From positions 1-64,000 of the forward strand of contig WIXG01000263.1 of NCBI GenBank assembly GCA_009869945.1: a stretch of 64,000 bases of DNA, given 5' to 3'. The notes below the pieces were generated by a model, which was not told the origin of the DNA, did no database searches, and saw nothing but the letters and a program-made list of their open reading frames with translations. Source of the DNA: Mesaphorura yosii. Taxonomy: Eukaryota > Arthropoda > Collembola > Poduromorpha > Tullbergiidae. The number at the start of each line of letters is the position of its first letter. Position 1 is the stretch's first letter. Both the position numbers and the translations under genes were made by a program. Below, piece after piece: positions 13,581 to 24,909 of the stretch.

Positions 13581-16500
13581 ATGACGAACAAGACCAAGTT
13601 CAACTTATCATTCGCTGGCTGCGGATTCCTCGGCATTTACCACGTCGGTGTAGCCGCCTGCCTAAAGAAGTATGCTCCACATTTAATTGTCAGCAAGGCT
13701 TCTGGGGCCTCTGCTGGAGCAATTGCAGCCGTCTGTCTTCTTTGTGATGCCCCACTCGGTAAGTTATTTTTCTGTGTCTGAACAATTAGGCATGTGTTGC
13801 TCAATTACATTACTGCACAACAACTTGACCTTCAGATTAGTTTATAGCCCGACCGCCGACTTAAGTAACCTCTCTTGCTACCGACAAAGTGATAGCGACA
13901 GCCCGACAGCATTCGCCATTAAATGCAGTTCCAATGTCATTAGAGTTCATTTGGTGCACTCATTTTCATTCACTATCACGAGCATGGGCAGTTGAGCAGA
14001 TCTTAACTACAATTCTTATGCTCAGCAGCAATTAACGTTGGCGTACGTAGTTACACGTTGTGCTTGCGCTATGTGACTAACCCCGCACCGCACCATGTAC
14101 CATACATTCGGTACACACCACCTTGATTTGCGATCATTTCATTGGAGCGAGTTTGAGTCATACGATACAAAACTGCTTGCGCACGTAATTGTCGATTTAC
14201 ATCTGCCCAGTATTGTAAATGGTTTGACGCAAGGAAATCCCGTTGCTGGGATGAAACTCGTGTTACCAGTTTCTGATAGACTTGACTTTTGCCTTGTGTC
14301 TGGTAATGCTGTAGACGTTGGAGGTTGGGCATGGACGGATACATGCCATTGCCATTATAAGCCTGTGGCTTAAGACGCGCATTATTTGCGTGCCTATGAT
14401 ATTTACATGCATGTTTACTTTGTCTACGTCTGGAGTCGTCAACTTTGTTGTGCGCTGTTTTCCAGCGGTGTTATCGTCTGTTTTACATGAGGTGACCTGA
14501 TTTCCATGCCAAACAGAGACAGTTCACAATTGATCGATGCCGATTCAACATTTTGCATATGAGAACCCCGGAGTTACACAGACATACATAAAGTTGAAGC
14601 AAACTGGAGCTTAACTTTTATGTTGGCAATCAGAGGCACTTAAACTTACGACAAAGGAAAGTAAATCTGGACATAATTCCAATGATAACCCAGCCCGGGT
14701 CCGCAAGATAAGAGCAAAAAGCAGAAAATAGAGCTATGAGTGAATCATGGGTCACGGAATCTAGAAATCACATATGAATATACTGTAATTGTATGATTGG
14801 AATGTAGAGGACGAATAAACATTGGATCCAGCACGAGATCCAAAGAAAGACGCACTTCGAGAAGCCAAGCCAAGGCTGTTGCTGGGAGGTCAATGATGGG
14901 GTTACACATATGGCTTGCCTTTTGCCTGTTTCGTATCTCTCAAGGCAGTTTGTTAACTGCGGTTAAGACATGAAATCACTACGACGGGACTATAGTAAAT
15001 AAAATAAACTAGGCAAGTAATACTCGTAGCATTGGCAGAAGCACATAACCGCACACACAACATGGACCTGACAACAAGACAACAGCCAGGGCTCGGACTG
15101 GAGTAGTTTCTGTTTGCACAAGACGATTACAACTTTTATTTTAATTGTGACACCATCTCCTCGTGTTCCCGTATCGAAAGGATTTCTATGCAGGAGTAAG
15201 ACGTGGTCTAGATTTAGGTTGAGAATTTCTCCAGTGAGTTGAGTTTATGGTTGTGGTTAACAAAGAAAAGAACTGCAATCTTGCGGCAAAGGAAATGCTT
15301 GTTGATTAAGCCTTGATTGTCATTACAATTTGCAAATAAAAGAAAAATCATACTTTATATGTTAGCAAACGCAAGCACTCAGTTTCAGAAAATATGCCCT
15401 CAAACTCAAGCACGACTTTATTCAAGTGCTCATTAATAGCTTTTATTACAAGAGAGGCGATATCAAGTGTACTACGGAGAAATGTGCTATTTTCAAATTA
15501 TGCTCAATTAATTGAACACTACGTGCTGTACATTCATTGAGGCTCGCATAGACCATTGAGGAACCATATGATGATCACCTGTTCTTGTGATAACGTATAT
15601 GTGAACTCTTGTGTGCAGTACAGGGTTATAGAATAGCACAAAAAATTAGCCTTGAAGTTTTTTTCGTGATGCTAACGCATGATCAGACGTAAAGTACTAT
15701 AATGACGTGACGTCATTCGTATATGTAGACTTGAGGGTGCTGCTTGAATCTTGAGTACCGCACTGACAGACAGTCTGATGTTAAATTGCGAACCCATCCT
15801 GGATAATTCTCTTTTCGATGGCAGACACCAGGTGCATGCAATGCATGTCATTATTAAAATATTAACGTCCTACAGCTAAATTAGTTGCCAGGCAGTAAAT
15901 CAGTCATACTTTGCTCCCCCGTTCACAGTCCACAATGCATTCTGTCTTCTCCGTGATAAATGTGGATGAGTTCATCCCGTGAACAAATGCAGCCAATTAA
16001 TGATAGTAGCATGCACCTGACAAGCTGCATTTTACTTTGTAAAAAGTCCAACTACAACTCGCAGTAATTTGATGATTGTGCAGTAACATTGTGGCCGGCT
16101 GGGTGGGTAGGTAAAACCAACCTGCAATTTCAAGCCCGATGACTCACAATCAGTCTGAAGAGTAGCTTAGCCGATATATTTTATTTACATAAGTGACCAG
16201 GTTTGCTTGTGCTGGCTGATATCCAATATGCAGAACTTGAACTTGGTTTGGCTGCATGACTATTGCAGGAGATGTATTGACCTTCCTTGGAACTTATTGC
16301 GCAGCGTTTCCAACAATTCTTGGTCCCTCTAAGCTGCAAATGTAAACAAAATTCCTCGACGACGAATGTAATTATTTGATGCATAACGACCTAACGAAAT
16401 AGTCGCAATAGTACAAACTTAAATTATCTAAAAGCCATTAACTCTTGATCTTTAGCTAAAACTAGCTCGCTTACTCTGAAATATTGGCAATTAATGTCGT

Positions 16501-19500
16501 CAATCCTAATCATCTCGACAAATTTCTGCGACGAAGCGCTTAGCCTGCATAATTTTATGAATGAACAGATCAGTAAACCTTATCAAATTTTGAAATACTG
16601 CATTTGAAATATAATTTCTTCACACTTTTCTCATTTCGCACATCACAAAGACAATATTGAATTGACCATCCAACGAGGTCATCCGTCTGTAATCGGAGGA
16701 CGAGCAAACTAACATGTTATGATCTTATAGAGTGCAGAGACGCTCTGAACCATGAAGTTTAACGACTCAAATTAATAACACGTATCTCTTTACCTCATTT
16801 TATCATGTGACGGAAGACTCCGTCTTGCTGCTTAAGTCGTTAAAGCTAACGAACTAAAACATATTGCGTGCCACCACCCTCTTCAAGAACCACATTCACA
16901 ATTTTATGGAATAGAACGATTTAATGCAAAGTTTTATTCTTATTTCTAATTGCAAACTGCTTCCGTGACCTCGGACAAGTTCTACTTTCGAAATTAAAAA
17001 TCAAAGATCTTCATGATATGTGACAAGTTATTTAGAACGTTGGTCTGTATTTGTAACTCATTAACAACAAAGTACAAACTGGCATTCATGACTTCGAAAG
17101 TCCGTGAAGAATATTATGCATTGATGAAATCAAGCGCAGCTTTGATTAAATTCAAATCGCCAATTAATATGTGTTGAAAAGGAAATGAGAACACAGACTT
17201 TAGTATTCTATGTGCGCCAATACAAATGACCATGCTAACTTATGGATGTTCACGATGTTCGCTAGCATTTCCTTGTCGAGACTCATTACGCTGCTGCTGC
17301 GTGGTTGTGAAAAGCACGTTTCGTTTCACGGGCTCCGTACAGTGATTTTTGGTTACAAAGAGAAGGAGACGGTTGCAATTTAGGTTGATGTGCCGTGTAT
17401 AATAACAGTTTGGGGCCGTCTTAATGCATCGTGACTGTTGGCGTAGGCATTTCATTGTTACATGTAGCTCATTCATACTGCACTGCAACCAAAGCTATTT
17501 TTAGATTGAGAATCAAAATGGAATGAGGAATTGTCACGAATTCAAACACATTCTCGAAGAAAAAGAGAAATGAAAACGCTTTTGTTGTGTATTTACAAAG
17601 GATGAGCACTCCACGCCTGCAAAACGAGCCAATGAAACACGCAGCTGCAATCACGCGTGTAAGGATTTTCGGAAAAATTCTGAAAATCGTACGAGGGTTC
17701 ATAAATCCTTAAATATTTCCTTATTTCATGCTGCTCAACGATATAACGATGATTTTTCTGGAAGGAAGGGTCAGAAAATATTATTGTCGCATTATCAAAC
17801 GAAAACGAAAACTGGAGACAAACAACGATATCAACGAACTTATCGCGAGTCTTCTCGTTTGTTCGGCTTAACTGAAGACATTGGATATTTTGAAACAACC
17901 CTCCTTTTGCACTTTGTGTAGTTTGTCTTGGAAGTACCCAACCCTCCAATAATCATGATGTACGCTGAAACGAATGCGACCCGTTAATAGTAAAAGCTGC
18001 TGAAATCCTTGTAAAGGTTAAAAAGCCTTGATATGTTGACCTTTCAGGCCGATCGTCGCCGTTGTATTATGGAATCCTTCTTGTAGATGTGATTGAAACT
18101 TTGTAATCGCAGCCTGAAGTTACGCCTTAATTTTATGCATACAGTGAATTTGAGTTGACTGATCAGAGCAGAAACCTTTTTCTCTGTGAAGTATTCTGAT
18201 AAAATAAGGCCTTGACGGCCACAACTACCAGTTAATACTTTTATTCACTCTTGTAGCGTCGCATTTGCTTACCACTTCGTGCAGCATATGTTCAATGGAG
18301 AAGACAGGATGAACTGACGAGCATTTTATATTTATTATATATTTTATTTATATTTCATTGCGAATTTATGAGAAATCACTCGCAACTCAAGACACACCAC
18401 AGTAAAACCACGAATCACGAAGAAGTTTGATTCGTATTACTGTACTTGACCTGATTTATTCAATCTACATGTGGACTCTTATGTGCATAATGAAATAATT
18501 CGCATAATGTTAAGAACAATGTTGTTTAAGCCAATTATCAATTCAGAATGAGTTAATTGCTCTGCACACACTCAAATGCTCTATTTTCTTTGTCAATGCA
18601 GGTCAAATCACGAAGGATGTTCTGCGAATTGCAACACTCGCCCGCTCCAAAACACTTGGCCCATTTAGCCCGTCTTTCAATATTTGCAAGATCCTCCGCG
18701 ATGGTTTGGAAAAGGTAATGTGTACGCGTTTTGCTCGTGAAATGGATAAAAGCGCTAGATCCCTTTATAGTTCCTGTCGCCTCAAAAAGTTCTGCTTCAG
18801 TTTTACAATCTTGAGAAAGATGAAAAGATTCTGTTAAGCGAAATCTTGATGCGTTTTCAATCTTGAGCTAAAGAAAATGTGTTAAATGTTGCGAATCTGA
18901 AGCTAAAAAATGGTCGGTCAACTTTTGATTAAGCATGTCGAGCAGCTTTCTATCTTTTACACGTGCATGCAACATTTTGTGAGGCACATTATCCTCTACG
19001 ACAACTTAATTCTTAATCTTTTGATTTACTTTGCAGATTTTACCTGAAGATGCTCATATTCGAGTCAGTGGGAAAGTGCACATTTCACTCACTCGCGTCT
19101 ATGATCGTAAAAATGTTATTGTCTCTCAATTCAATTCCCGTGAGGAATTGATCGAGGTAGGTCGCTTAGCACAAAGATGATGGATACGAACAGAAACAAT
19201 TTACAAGTTGATAACATAGAACCTATTGCTTTTGATGCGATATTTTGCGCGTGCATGAAGAATGAGAATGCGTGATTGTAGAATTTTCACTGGTCAAGTC
19301 AGGGAGACTTCGAAAAGTAGACGTCTTTTAGATTAGTCCTTTCCCATTGGGTCTGATTTCCCGCAGTCGGATGTGTAATTATCAGTTATAACTGTGATGT
19401 CGCTCGTCTGGTTTGCTAATGTACAAATATTTGTTTACATCCTCAAAGGAGTCTAATAATATTAGCCAAGTAAGTTAACCACCTGTGTGGTTTCATATCT

Positions 19501-21985
19501 TCGACGCAGTTTAACAACAAATGATATCATGCGGAAGACATTTTTTTCGTTCAGAGCCTTGCTTTTTGGCATGCAGTGTCTGGTATAAGAAAATGCTTTA
19601 ATATAAGGTCTTATCAAACTTTCCTATTTATGGCAAGGCGTACAAACTGTGTGATACTTCATTTCTCCTAGCTTCTAAGATAACGGCCGAGTTATGATGT
19701 TTACAGCTTTGTTAATAGCTACGTGTTGCTTTCAATAAGTATGTATTTTATTCACCAAGGTTGTAATATGTTCCACATTCATCCCGTTCTTCTCTGGACT
19801 GATGCCTCCCGTGTACCGTGGCTACCGACACGTCGATGGTGGATTTACTGACAATTGTCCTTCCATCGATGAGCACACCATTACAGTAAACCCCTTCTGT
19901 GGAGAGTCAGACATTTGTCCCAGCGACGGAACTTCGCAGTTGTTTCATGTTAGTTGGTAACATTAAATTGCGTCAAGAACTCACACTTAACCCGCCCGCC
20001 ACAGCACCCAAACGACTGAAACCCGTTTCCAGCACAAACACAGTTAATGTGTTTCTGAAAGGCCAAAAGACTATCCGGGTTTTCGTATTTTGTGGATTCT
20101 CTCGAATGTTTGCTCCAATCAGTTCGTATTTTACTTTGGTCGTAATTTGTTTGTCAGCACGTGAGTACTTTTGCCCTGAAATGCTGAAGTTTCTCCTTCT
20201 CAAAGTCTCTTCGAGTTCTGTGACTCATAATGTATGATTTAGTGTTATGATTTATCACATTCTTCTGTATATGAGCATGTCCTTAAACTTGACAATTTAC
20301 ATTTTGCTTTGCTACCTTTCTTATATTTTTTCTGTTTGCTCTTTTCATGAACGAAATTTACTAGCTACTTCCTTCTGCCTCTGTTGATACGCTTGCTTTG
20401 GGGATTTGCGTTGAATGTATTTTATGGCGACAAATCACTTGTAAATTGTAATTCTGTAGTGTGTATCTCGCGTTTTGATTCGTATTTGACTAGTCGTTGG
20501 TTTTCACTTACGCATGTTGTTCTGTATTGCTCCTTTCGTAGGCCATTTTATGTTCCGGGTTTATTCCCATATTTTCTGGATGGCTTCCCCCTAAATTCCA
20601 AAACGTTCGGTATATGGACGGCTGTTACAGTGACAATTGCCCAATCCTCGACGACAATACTGTTACTGTCTCTCCATTCTGTGGAGAGTCAGATATTTGT
20701 CCGAGGGATCAAACTGTCAATTTGATGCAGGTTTGCCTCATACAAATTTATGCCCGCCCAAAATTCCCTTCCCCATTTCCTGCCATTTGAACTGAAAGAA
20801 TCTGCCAGGCTAACGTGTTTATGTGTTTTAGGTGAACCTGGCAAACACTTCCATCGAGCTCTCCAGACAGAACTTGTACAGATTTTCTCGAACCTTGTTC
20901 CCTCCGAAAGCAGAAATTCTCTCAAAAATGTGCCAACAAGGATTCGACGATGCACTCCGATTTCTTGCAAGAAATGACTTGATTGGCTGCACAAGATGCA
21001 TGTCGAACGACCCAAGCGAAAGTCTGGGCGAAGAGTTGGAAGAAATGGCTTCCAAGAATTACGACCAAATCATGTCTGAGGAGTCCTGCCATCAGTGCAA
21101 AGTTCAAAAGCAGGTACGTCAATATACACTGAAATCATTTGTTCTTGAATCAAATGAGACTTTTTAATTTTCAACTTGATATTTCGTTTGCGTAGGCTGC
21201 TTTGCTCGACGGGCTTCCCGACACTGTGGTCAACATCCTTCAAGACGCAATTGAGTCAGGAAACAAGGGCCTTTTGAATTGGCTGTTCTCTCACCAAAGT
21301 GTTCGCCTCCTTTCTCTTATGACACTACCATGGGTTCTTCCTGCCGACATGGCATACGCAACCACACTGAAAATATTTGAGACTGCTCCTAAATTGACTT
21401 ACAACTTGAAAGTCTTTAGTGAGGCTGTAATTCAGTTGGTAGCTGAAGCGCTGAATAAGTTTGTCATCTCACCGTCCAACTATTCAGCTAAACTTACTTG
21501 TCAGTTGGCGATTACCGAATACGAAGGTAAATAACATAAATCATTTTACCACATAACAACATGGATTATAGCGCCAACATGATTTCTGTTTCAGACGTTG
21601 AAGCTGTGAATGAAAAGCCTTTGCAACGAAAGCCTTCCATTCGCAATAAAATGAATTTTGGATTTACTCTGAATATTGATAATAGGTAAGTTAAAAGACA
21701 CTCGGCTTCAAATCATCTTCTGCATTTCTGCTTTCTAAAATCATGCCTTTCTTCCGTAACAGAGAAGCATTGCATCAGCCAATAAACTGTGATACTCTGA
21801 ATCGAAGATCTGGTTTGCTAGAATTCGTTGACGGAGATGAGGACACCTTCGAAAGAGTTCTCAAAGTCACCTCGCACCAGGAAGCACTTATGGCCTACTA
21901 CTACATGAGCTCAATCTCTGCCTGCGAAGTTTACAACGAATCGGAAACACGAGGATTGCCTCCATCAAGAATCTACGAAGTGTGA
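13581..21985 (+). CDS. PNPLA2: Patatin-like triacylglycerol lipase (ATGL / brummer type)
   Basis: Exons: 13581-13758, 18602-18714, 19037-19156, then 19760-19948 (4a) or 20542-20730 (4b), then 20832-21113, 21196-21526, 21595-21685 and 21763-21985. With one copy of exon 4 this gives 508 aa, close to human ATGL (504). The enzyme starts fat mobilisation by cutting triacylglycerol to diacylglycerol on lipid droplets. Exon 1 has the oxyanion motif [11 protein letters not shown] and the nucleophile elbow GASAG. Exon 4 carries the catalytic Asp (DGG in 4a). Exon 5 continues with [11 protein letters not shown] and [13 protein letters not shown], typical of the family. Exon 6 has hydrophobic segments ([14 protein letters not shown]) expected for droplet binding. 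Intron 1 is 4.8 kb and may hold regulatory sites. The duplicated exon 4 is unusual and is described separately. Confidence 0.95.
15703..15715. promoter_or_regulatory. CRE-like palindrome in lipase intron 1
   Basis: The sequence TGACGTGACGTCA contains a perfect CREB/ATF palindrome TGACGTCA (15708-15715) overlapped by a second half-site. It lies in the long first intron of the lipase. Fat mobilisation in animals is cAMP-responsive, so the position is suggestive, but an 8-mer can occur by chance in 64 kb. A FOXO-like TTGTTTAC also occurs near 19430, in the intron before exon 4a. Confidence 0.25.
19760..19948 (+). other. PNPLA2: Lipase exon 4a (catalytic-Asp exon, canonical version)
   Basis: This is an exon of 189 nt (63 codons), phase 0 at both ends, after TTCACCAAG and before GTTAGT. 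It encodes the patatin-domain segment with the canonical catalytic dyad motif: [11 protein letters not shown], then [11 protein letters not shown] and FCGESDICP. It joins exon 3 (REELIE) and exon 5 (VNLANTSI) in frame, giving the family-typical [10 protein letters not shown] junction. Confidence 0.85.
20542..20730 (+). other. PNPLA2: Lipase exon 4b (homologous duplicate of exon 4a)
   Basis: Exactly the same length (189 nt, phase 0/0) as exon 4a and homologous to it: I count 34 identical residues of 63. It follows a good acceptor CCTTTCGTAG and precedes CAG/GTTTGC. It reads [11 protein letters not shown], then [11 protein letters not shown] and FCGESDICP. The catalytic Asp is kept, but the second Gly of DGG is Cys. 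There is no stop in the frame. Its length, phase and conserved core argue that it is a working alternative exon and not a dead copy. Confidence 0.82.
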
Positions 21986-22392
21986 TTTCTCATAGTCCTA
22001 AACTAATGCGCTCAATATTGTAAAATAATATGTATTATTACCTTAACCGTACTGTAGTGTTCATGAACGAAGTGCCGATTTTATACTTTCAGCAGTTTTC
22101 TTGACTCATGTGATTATTTTAAGAGTCAAGTGCATAGTCAATGCGCATCAAGTTTTAGCTTTGGCAAACAAAAACTTTAATGTATATCGGATAAGACCTT
22201 GCGCTACTTGTGTTTCACTGAAGGTATAGAGACCTAGATCTAATCTAAGAAGGCAGGGGTAAAGAGTGAAGTGGAAATGAATACGGTTTAGTCTCAGTAT
22301 TCCTTCGAAAGTGTTCTACTCTTCCAAGGACTCTTTTATTTTGTCAATTCTACTTCATTCCACTTTTTACATTTCATTCTTCAATACAATGC

Positions 22393-22429
<37 letters not shown>

Positions 22430-23462
22430 TATGTGAAGGTACGCATCTGCTCACGAAAGTTTCAGTATGCGTGCCACGCACAGTTCAAAATTATCATGTC
22501 CGAATTTTTCTATGAATCAGGTTACCATTAAACACATCATAGTTTCTTCCTTTAAGTACCTATCTGTAATGTAATACCGTGTACTGATTACTAATACTGA
22601 AGTATAAAGGTAATTTATTCAGTTTTACAAATTAACAGTCCATTGCAGAAAAATGGTCTTCCATTTTACTCAAGTCGGCATTTGTTCTGTTTTATATAAG
22701 TACATGCAATAAAACTAAACTGTGCAAATGAATACCATATTTGAAAGAGCAGTCCATGTTTCTCTAGAAAGCAACTTCCTGAATTCCATATTCAACAAGG
22801 AACCATCCACCTGAAAATATGAAGTATGGAGATGATCCTTCGAAGTCCCCCATTAATTTCTGCTTTTATATCTTTACAACGCAATGGCACTATCAAATAT
22901 TGCATATTATTCTTGCGACATGCATGGCTTGATTTTACGGGTTTTCAATAAAATCACAAAATTCTGACGTTGAGTCGCATCCGCTGATCACAGACGAGGG
23001 ATTTAATTCTACTATGGACGATGATGGAGATGACCGATACGACGAGATGCGACGTTGGCATCAATCCATGAATCGTCGGTCCAGTCATCCTTGCGCGAAT
23101 TCATGTGAAACTGTAAAACGTGGGGTTGAGAAACATCATGAGAATTTCCATTCGGAAACGTGTTGCTGTTATAGTTTTGCTGAAGTGGTCTTATTAAAGT
23201 TCGAGCATTTCAAGGAACTAAAAATTTCTGGAACAGACTGATTTAACCTTTTACCAGGAGAATTTGTGTCTCATCCAGTTGTAGCAGACAGAGTCAGTAA
23301 AAAATATATATATTACTAATTTCGCAAAGATAAATTTATTGCGTCATTCATTAAAATTGTGTATCGCCGACGCGACACTAACTAACCTGCAATCACCCTA
23401 TTTCAGTTCTATTGTTGGTGGAAGTGGAAACAGAGTGGTATGCGTCCTAATCTAAATGAACA
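21986..23462. other. Lipase 3' UTR and DPH3 upstream region
   Basis: This stretch contains the AAT microsatellite, an AATAAA near 22946 and AT-rich sequence. A 75-aa ORF at 23014-23241 (acidic start MDDDGDDRYDE, then Cys/His-rich) has an ATG and no recognisable family; I did not call it a gene. A TATTTCAG acceptor-like site at about 23405 may mark a DPH3 leader intron. Confidence 0.35.
22393..22429. repeat. (AAT)n microsatellite, about 12 units
   Basis: This is an uninterrupted AAT trinucleotide run of about 37 nt in the AT-rich stretch downstream of the lipase stop codon, probably in or just after its 3' UTR. Confidence 0.9.
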
Positions 23463-23814
23463 ATGACATCTTATTATGACGAAGTTGAAATAGAAGACTT
23501 TGAGTGGGACGAAGAATCAAGCACGTACTACTATCCGTGCCCTTGCGGGGATCGTTTCGAAATAACTAAGGTAAGTCTAGCGTCGTAGTTCTACTGCTTG
23601 AGTAGACACACTAAATTATTGTCAACATTTGTTAACAACTAATTTGGATAATAATCAGGAAGATTTGATTAATGGTGAGGACGTGGCCACATGCCCCAGC
23701 TGTTCTCTTCTGTTGAAAGTGATTTACGACCCCGAACAATTCACAAGTGAAGAATCCGAAGAAGTCTCTGTGACAATTCAAAGTCTATCTAACCTCACGA
23801 TCAAGAATAACTAA
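23463..23814 (+). CDS. DPH3: Diphthamide biosynthesis protein 3 (CSL zinc finger)
   Basis: Two exons, 23463-23570 and 23659-23814, give 87 aa, the normal size. DPH3 is a small electron carrier for the radical-SAM Dph1/Dph2 step of diphthamide synthesis on elongation factor 2, and it also affects Elongator. The CSL-type zinc/iron site is complete: [12 protein letters not shown] provides the first two Cys and [15 protein letters not shown] the second pair. The N-terminus ([15 protein letters not shown]) is typical. The stop codon lies 26 nt before the ATG of POLR3G on the same strand. Confidence 0.95.
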
Positions 23815-23840
23815 CCTTGTTACGGCATTTGGTTTCTAAA

Positions 23841-24773
23841 ATGGGCAGATCCAGCCGCGGAGCTCAAAGTAAGAAAGCGGGAGAAGTGCCACAGAAAGCC
23901 AAAAAGGAAAAGAGTAATATTCTGAAAACCAAGTCGTCGAAGTCAGACAACATCGGTAAAATCACCAAAACTAAAAGCGCCAGAGGTGTTTCATCATCGG
24001 GATCAGTAGGTGGAAGAGGAAGAACCGCCAGTCAAAGAGGAGGTACTGTAACTTCAAATGCTGGTAGTTCCAGAGGAAGAGGAGCGGGTGCCGGAAGGGG
24101 TGCAAGAGGTGGCTCAAGCAGAGGTGGACGAGGATCAAGTCGTGGGAGAGGCGGTCGCTACGCGTCACCCCCGAGAGTCCCGCTCATCATGCCTGTTCTG
24201 CCCCCTTTATATCCTCCTGTCGCCTACCTGAAGCCCCTTGATTCAACCTTCAGACACTTGACTCCCAGGTCAAAGTATATACGGCAGTACATAAGAAGTA
24301 ACTACAGAATCAAAATAGAAAGGAAGAATCCATCTCCATTTCGCGTCGAGAAGTACACCGATTCGTACACCGAACCGCTTCGAAGACCGGAGCATTTGCA
24401 GTATCATTTGGACATTGACTTGATTCCTCCTGGACTGACAGACAAGGGAGCGCCGAAGGTCGAAAGAATACAAATCAGTGATGAAGAAATAGCTCGGAGA
24501 CTAGACATACGAGCGCGTCATGAAGAGGCTAACAAAGAAATAGAAATGAGCGACGACGAAGAAGGTTCAGACGGTGAGGCAAAGCGCAAAAGAAAAAAAT
24601 TGGATGGCGATGATGACGACGATGAAGACAACGAGGACAAAGAATCCCGTACAGACGAGCAGGAGGAAGATCCGGACGAAGAGCTTGATGAGGGCAACGA
24701 CTATTTACTCAATTATTTTGATAACGGTGAGGGCAATTCAGATGAAGATATCGATGACCCTAATGTATATTAA
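23841..24773 (+). CDS. POLR3G: RNA polymerase III subunit RPC7 (POLR3G-like)
   Basis: A single exon of 310 aa from ATG 23841 (context AAAATGG). RPC7 belongs to the RPC3-RPC6-RPC7 trimer of Pol III, needed for initiation at tRNA and 5S genes. Diagnostic parts are the proline-rich LPPLYPPVAYLKPL (compare PPPLFP in vertebrates) and the C-terminal acidic tail ending GNDYLLNYFDNGEG and then SDEDIDDPNVY, which matches the conserved ENDY...YF...ATY end. Between them is a Lys/Asp/Glu-rich segment. Odd: the first 118 residues are a Lys/Ser-rich then RGG/SRG-rich extension, absent from vertebrate RPC7 as I know it. It is about 100 aa longer than usual. An AATAAA lies 15 nt after the stop. Confidence 0.88.
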   Translation: MGRSSRGAQSKKAGEVPQKAKKEKSNILKTKSSKSDNIGKITKTKSARGVSSSGSVGGRGRTASQRGGTVTSNAGSSRGRGAGAGRGARGGSSRGGRGSSRGRGGRYASPPRVPLIMPVLPPLYPPVAYLKPLDSTFRHLTPRSKYIRQYIRSNYRIKIERKNPSPFRVEKYTDSYTEPLRRPEHLQYHLDIDLIPPGLTDKGAPKVERIQISDEEIARRLDIRARHEEANKEIEMSDDEEGSDGEAKRKRKKLDGDDDDDEDNEDKESRTDEQEEDPDEELDEGNDYLLNYFDNGEGNSDEDIDDPNVY

Positions 24774-24788
24774 TGATTTATTGATCCA

Positions 24789-24794
24789 AATAAA
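24789..24794 (+). terminator. Poly(A) signal of POLR3G (and possibly of DPH3)
   Basis: AATAAA sits 15 nt after the POLR3G stop codon. There is no AATAAA between DPH3 and POLR3G, so this may serve both genes. On the opposite strand TTTATT at about 24852 can serve UTP18. Confidence 0.55.
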
Positions 24795-24909
24795 ACCTAG
24801 CCGTGAACCGTCTCGCAAATAAGAAACGATTCACTTACATACTGATACTCATTTATTGCACTCTAACACCTGTTATTTCTGAACATGTACAATAAAGTTT
24901 TGTGTGTGT

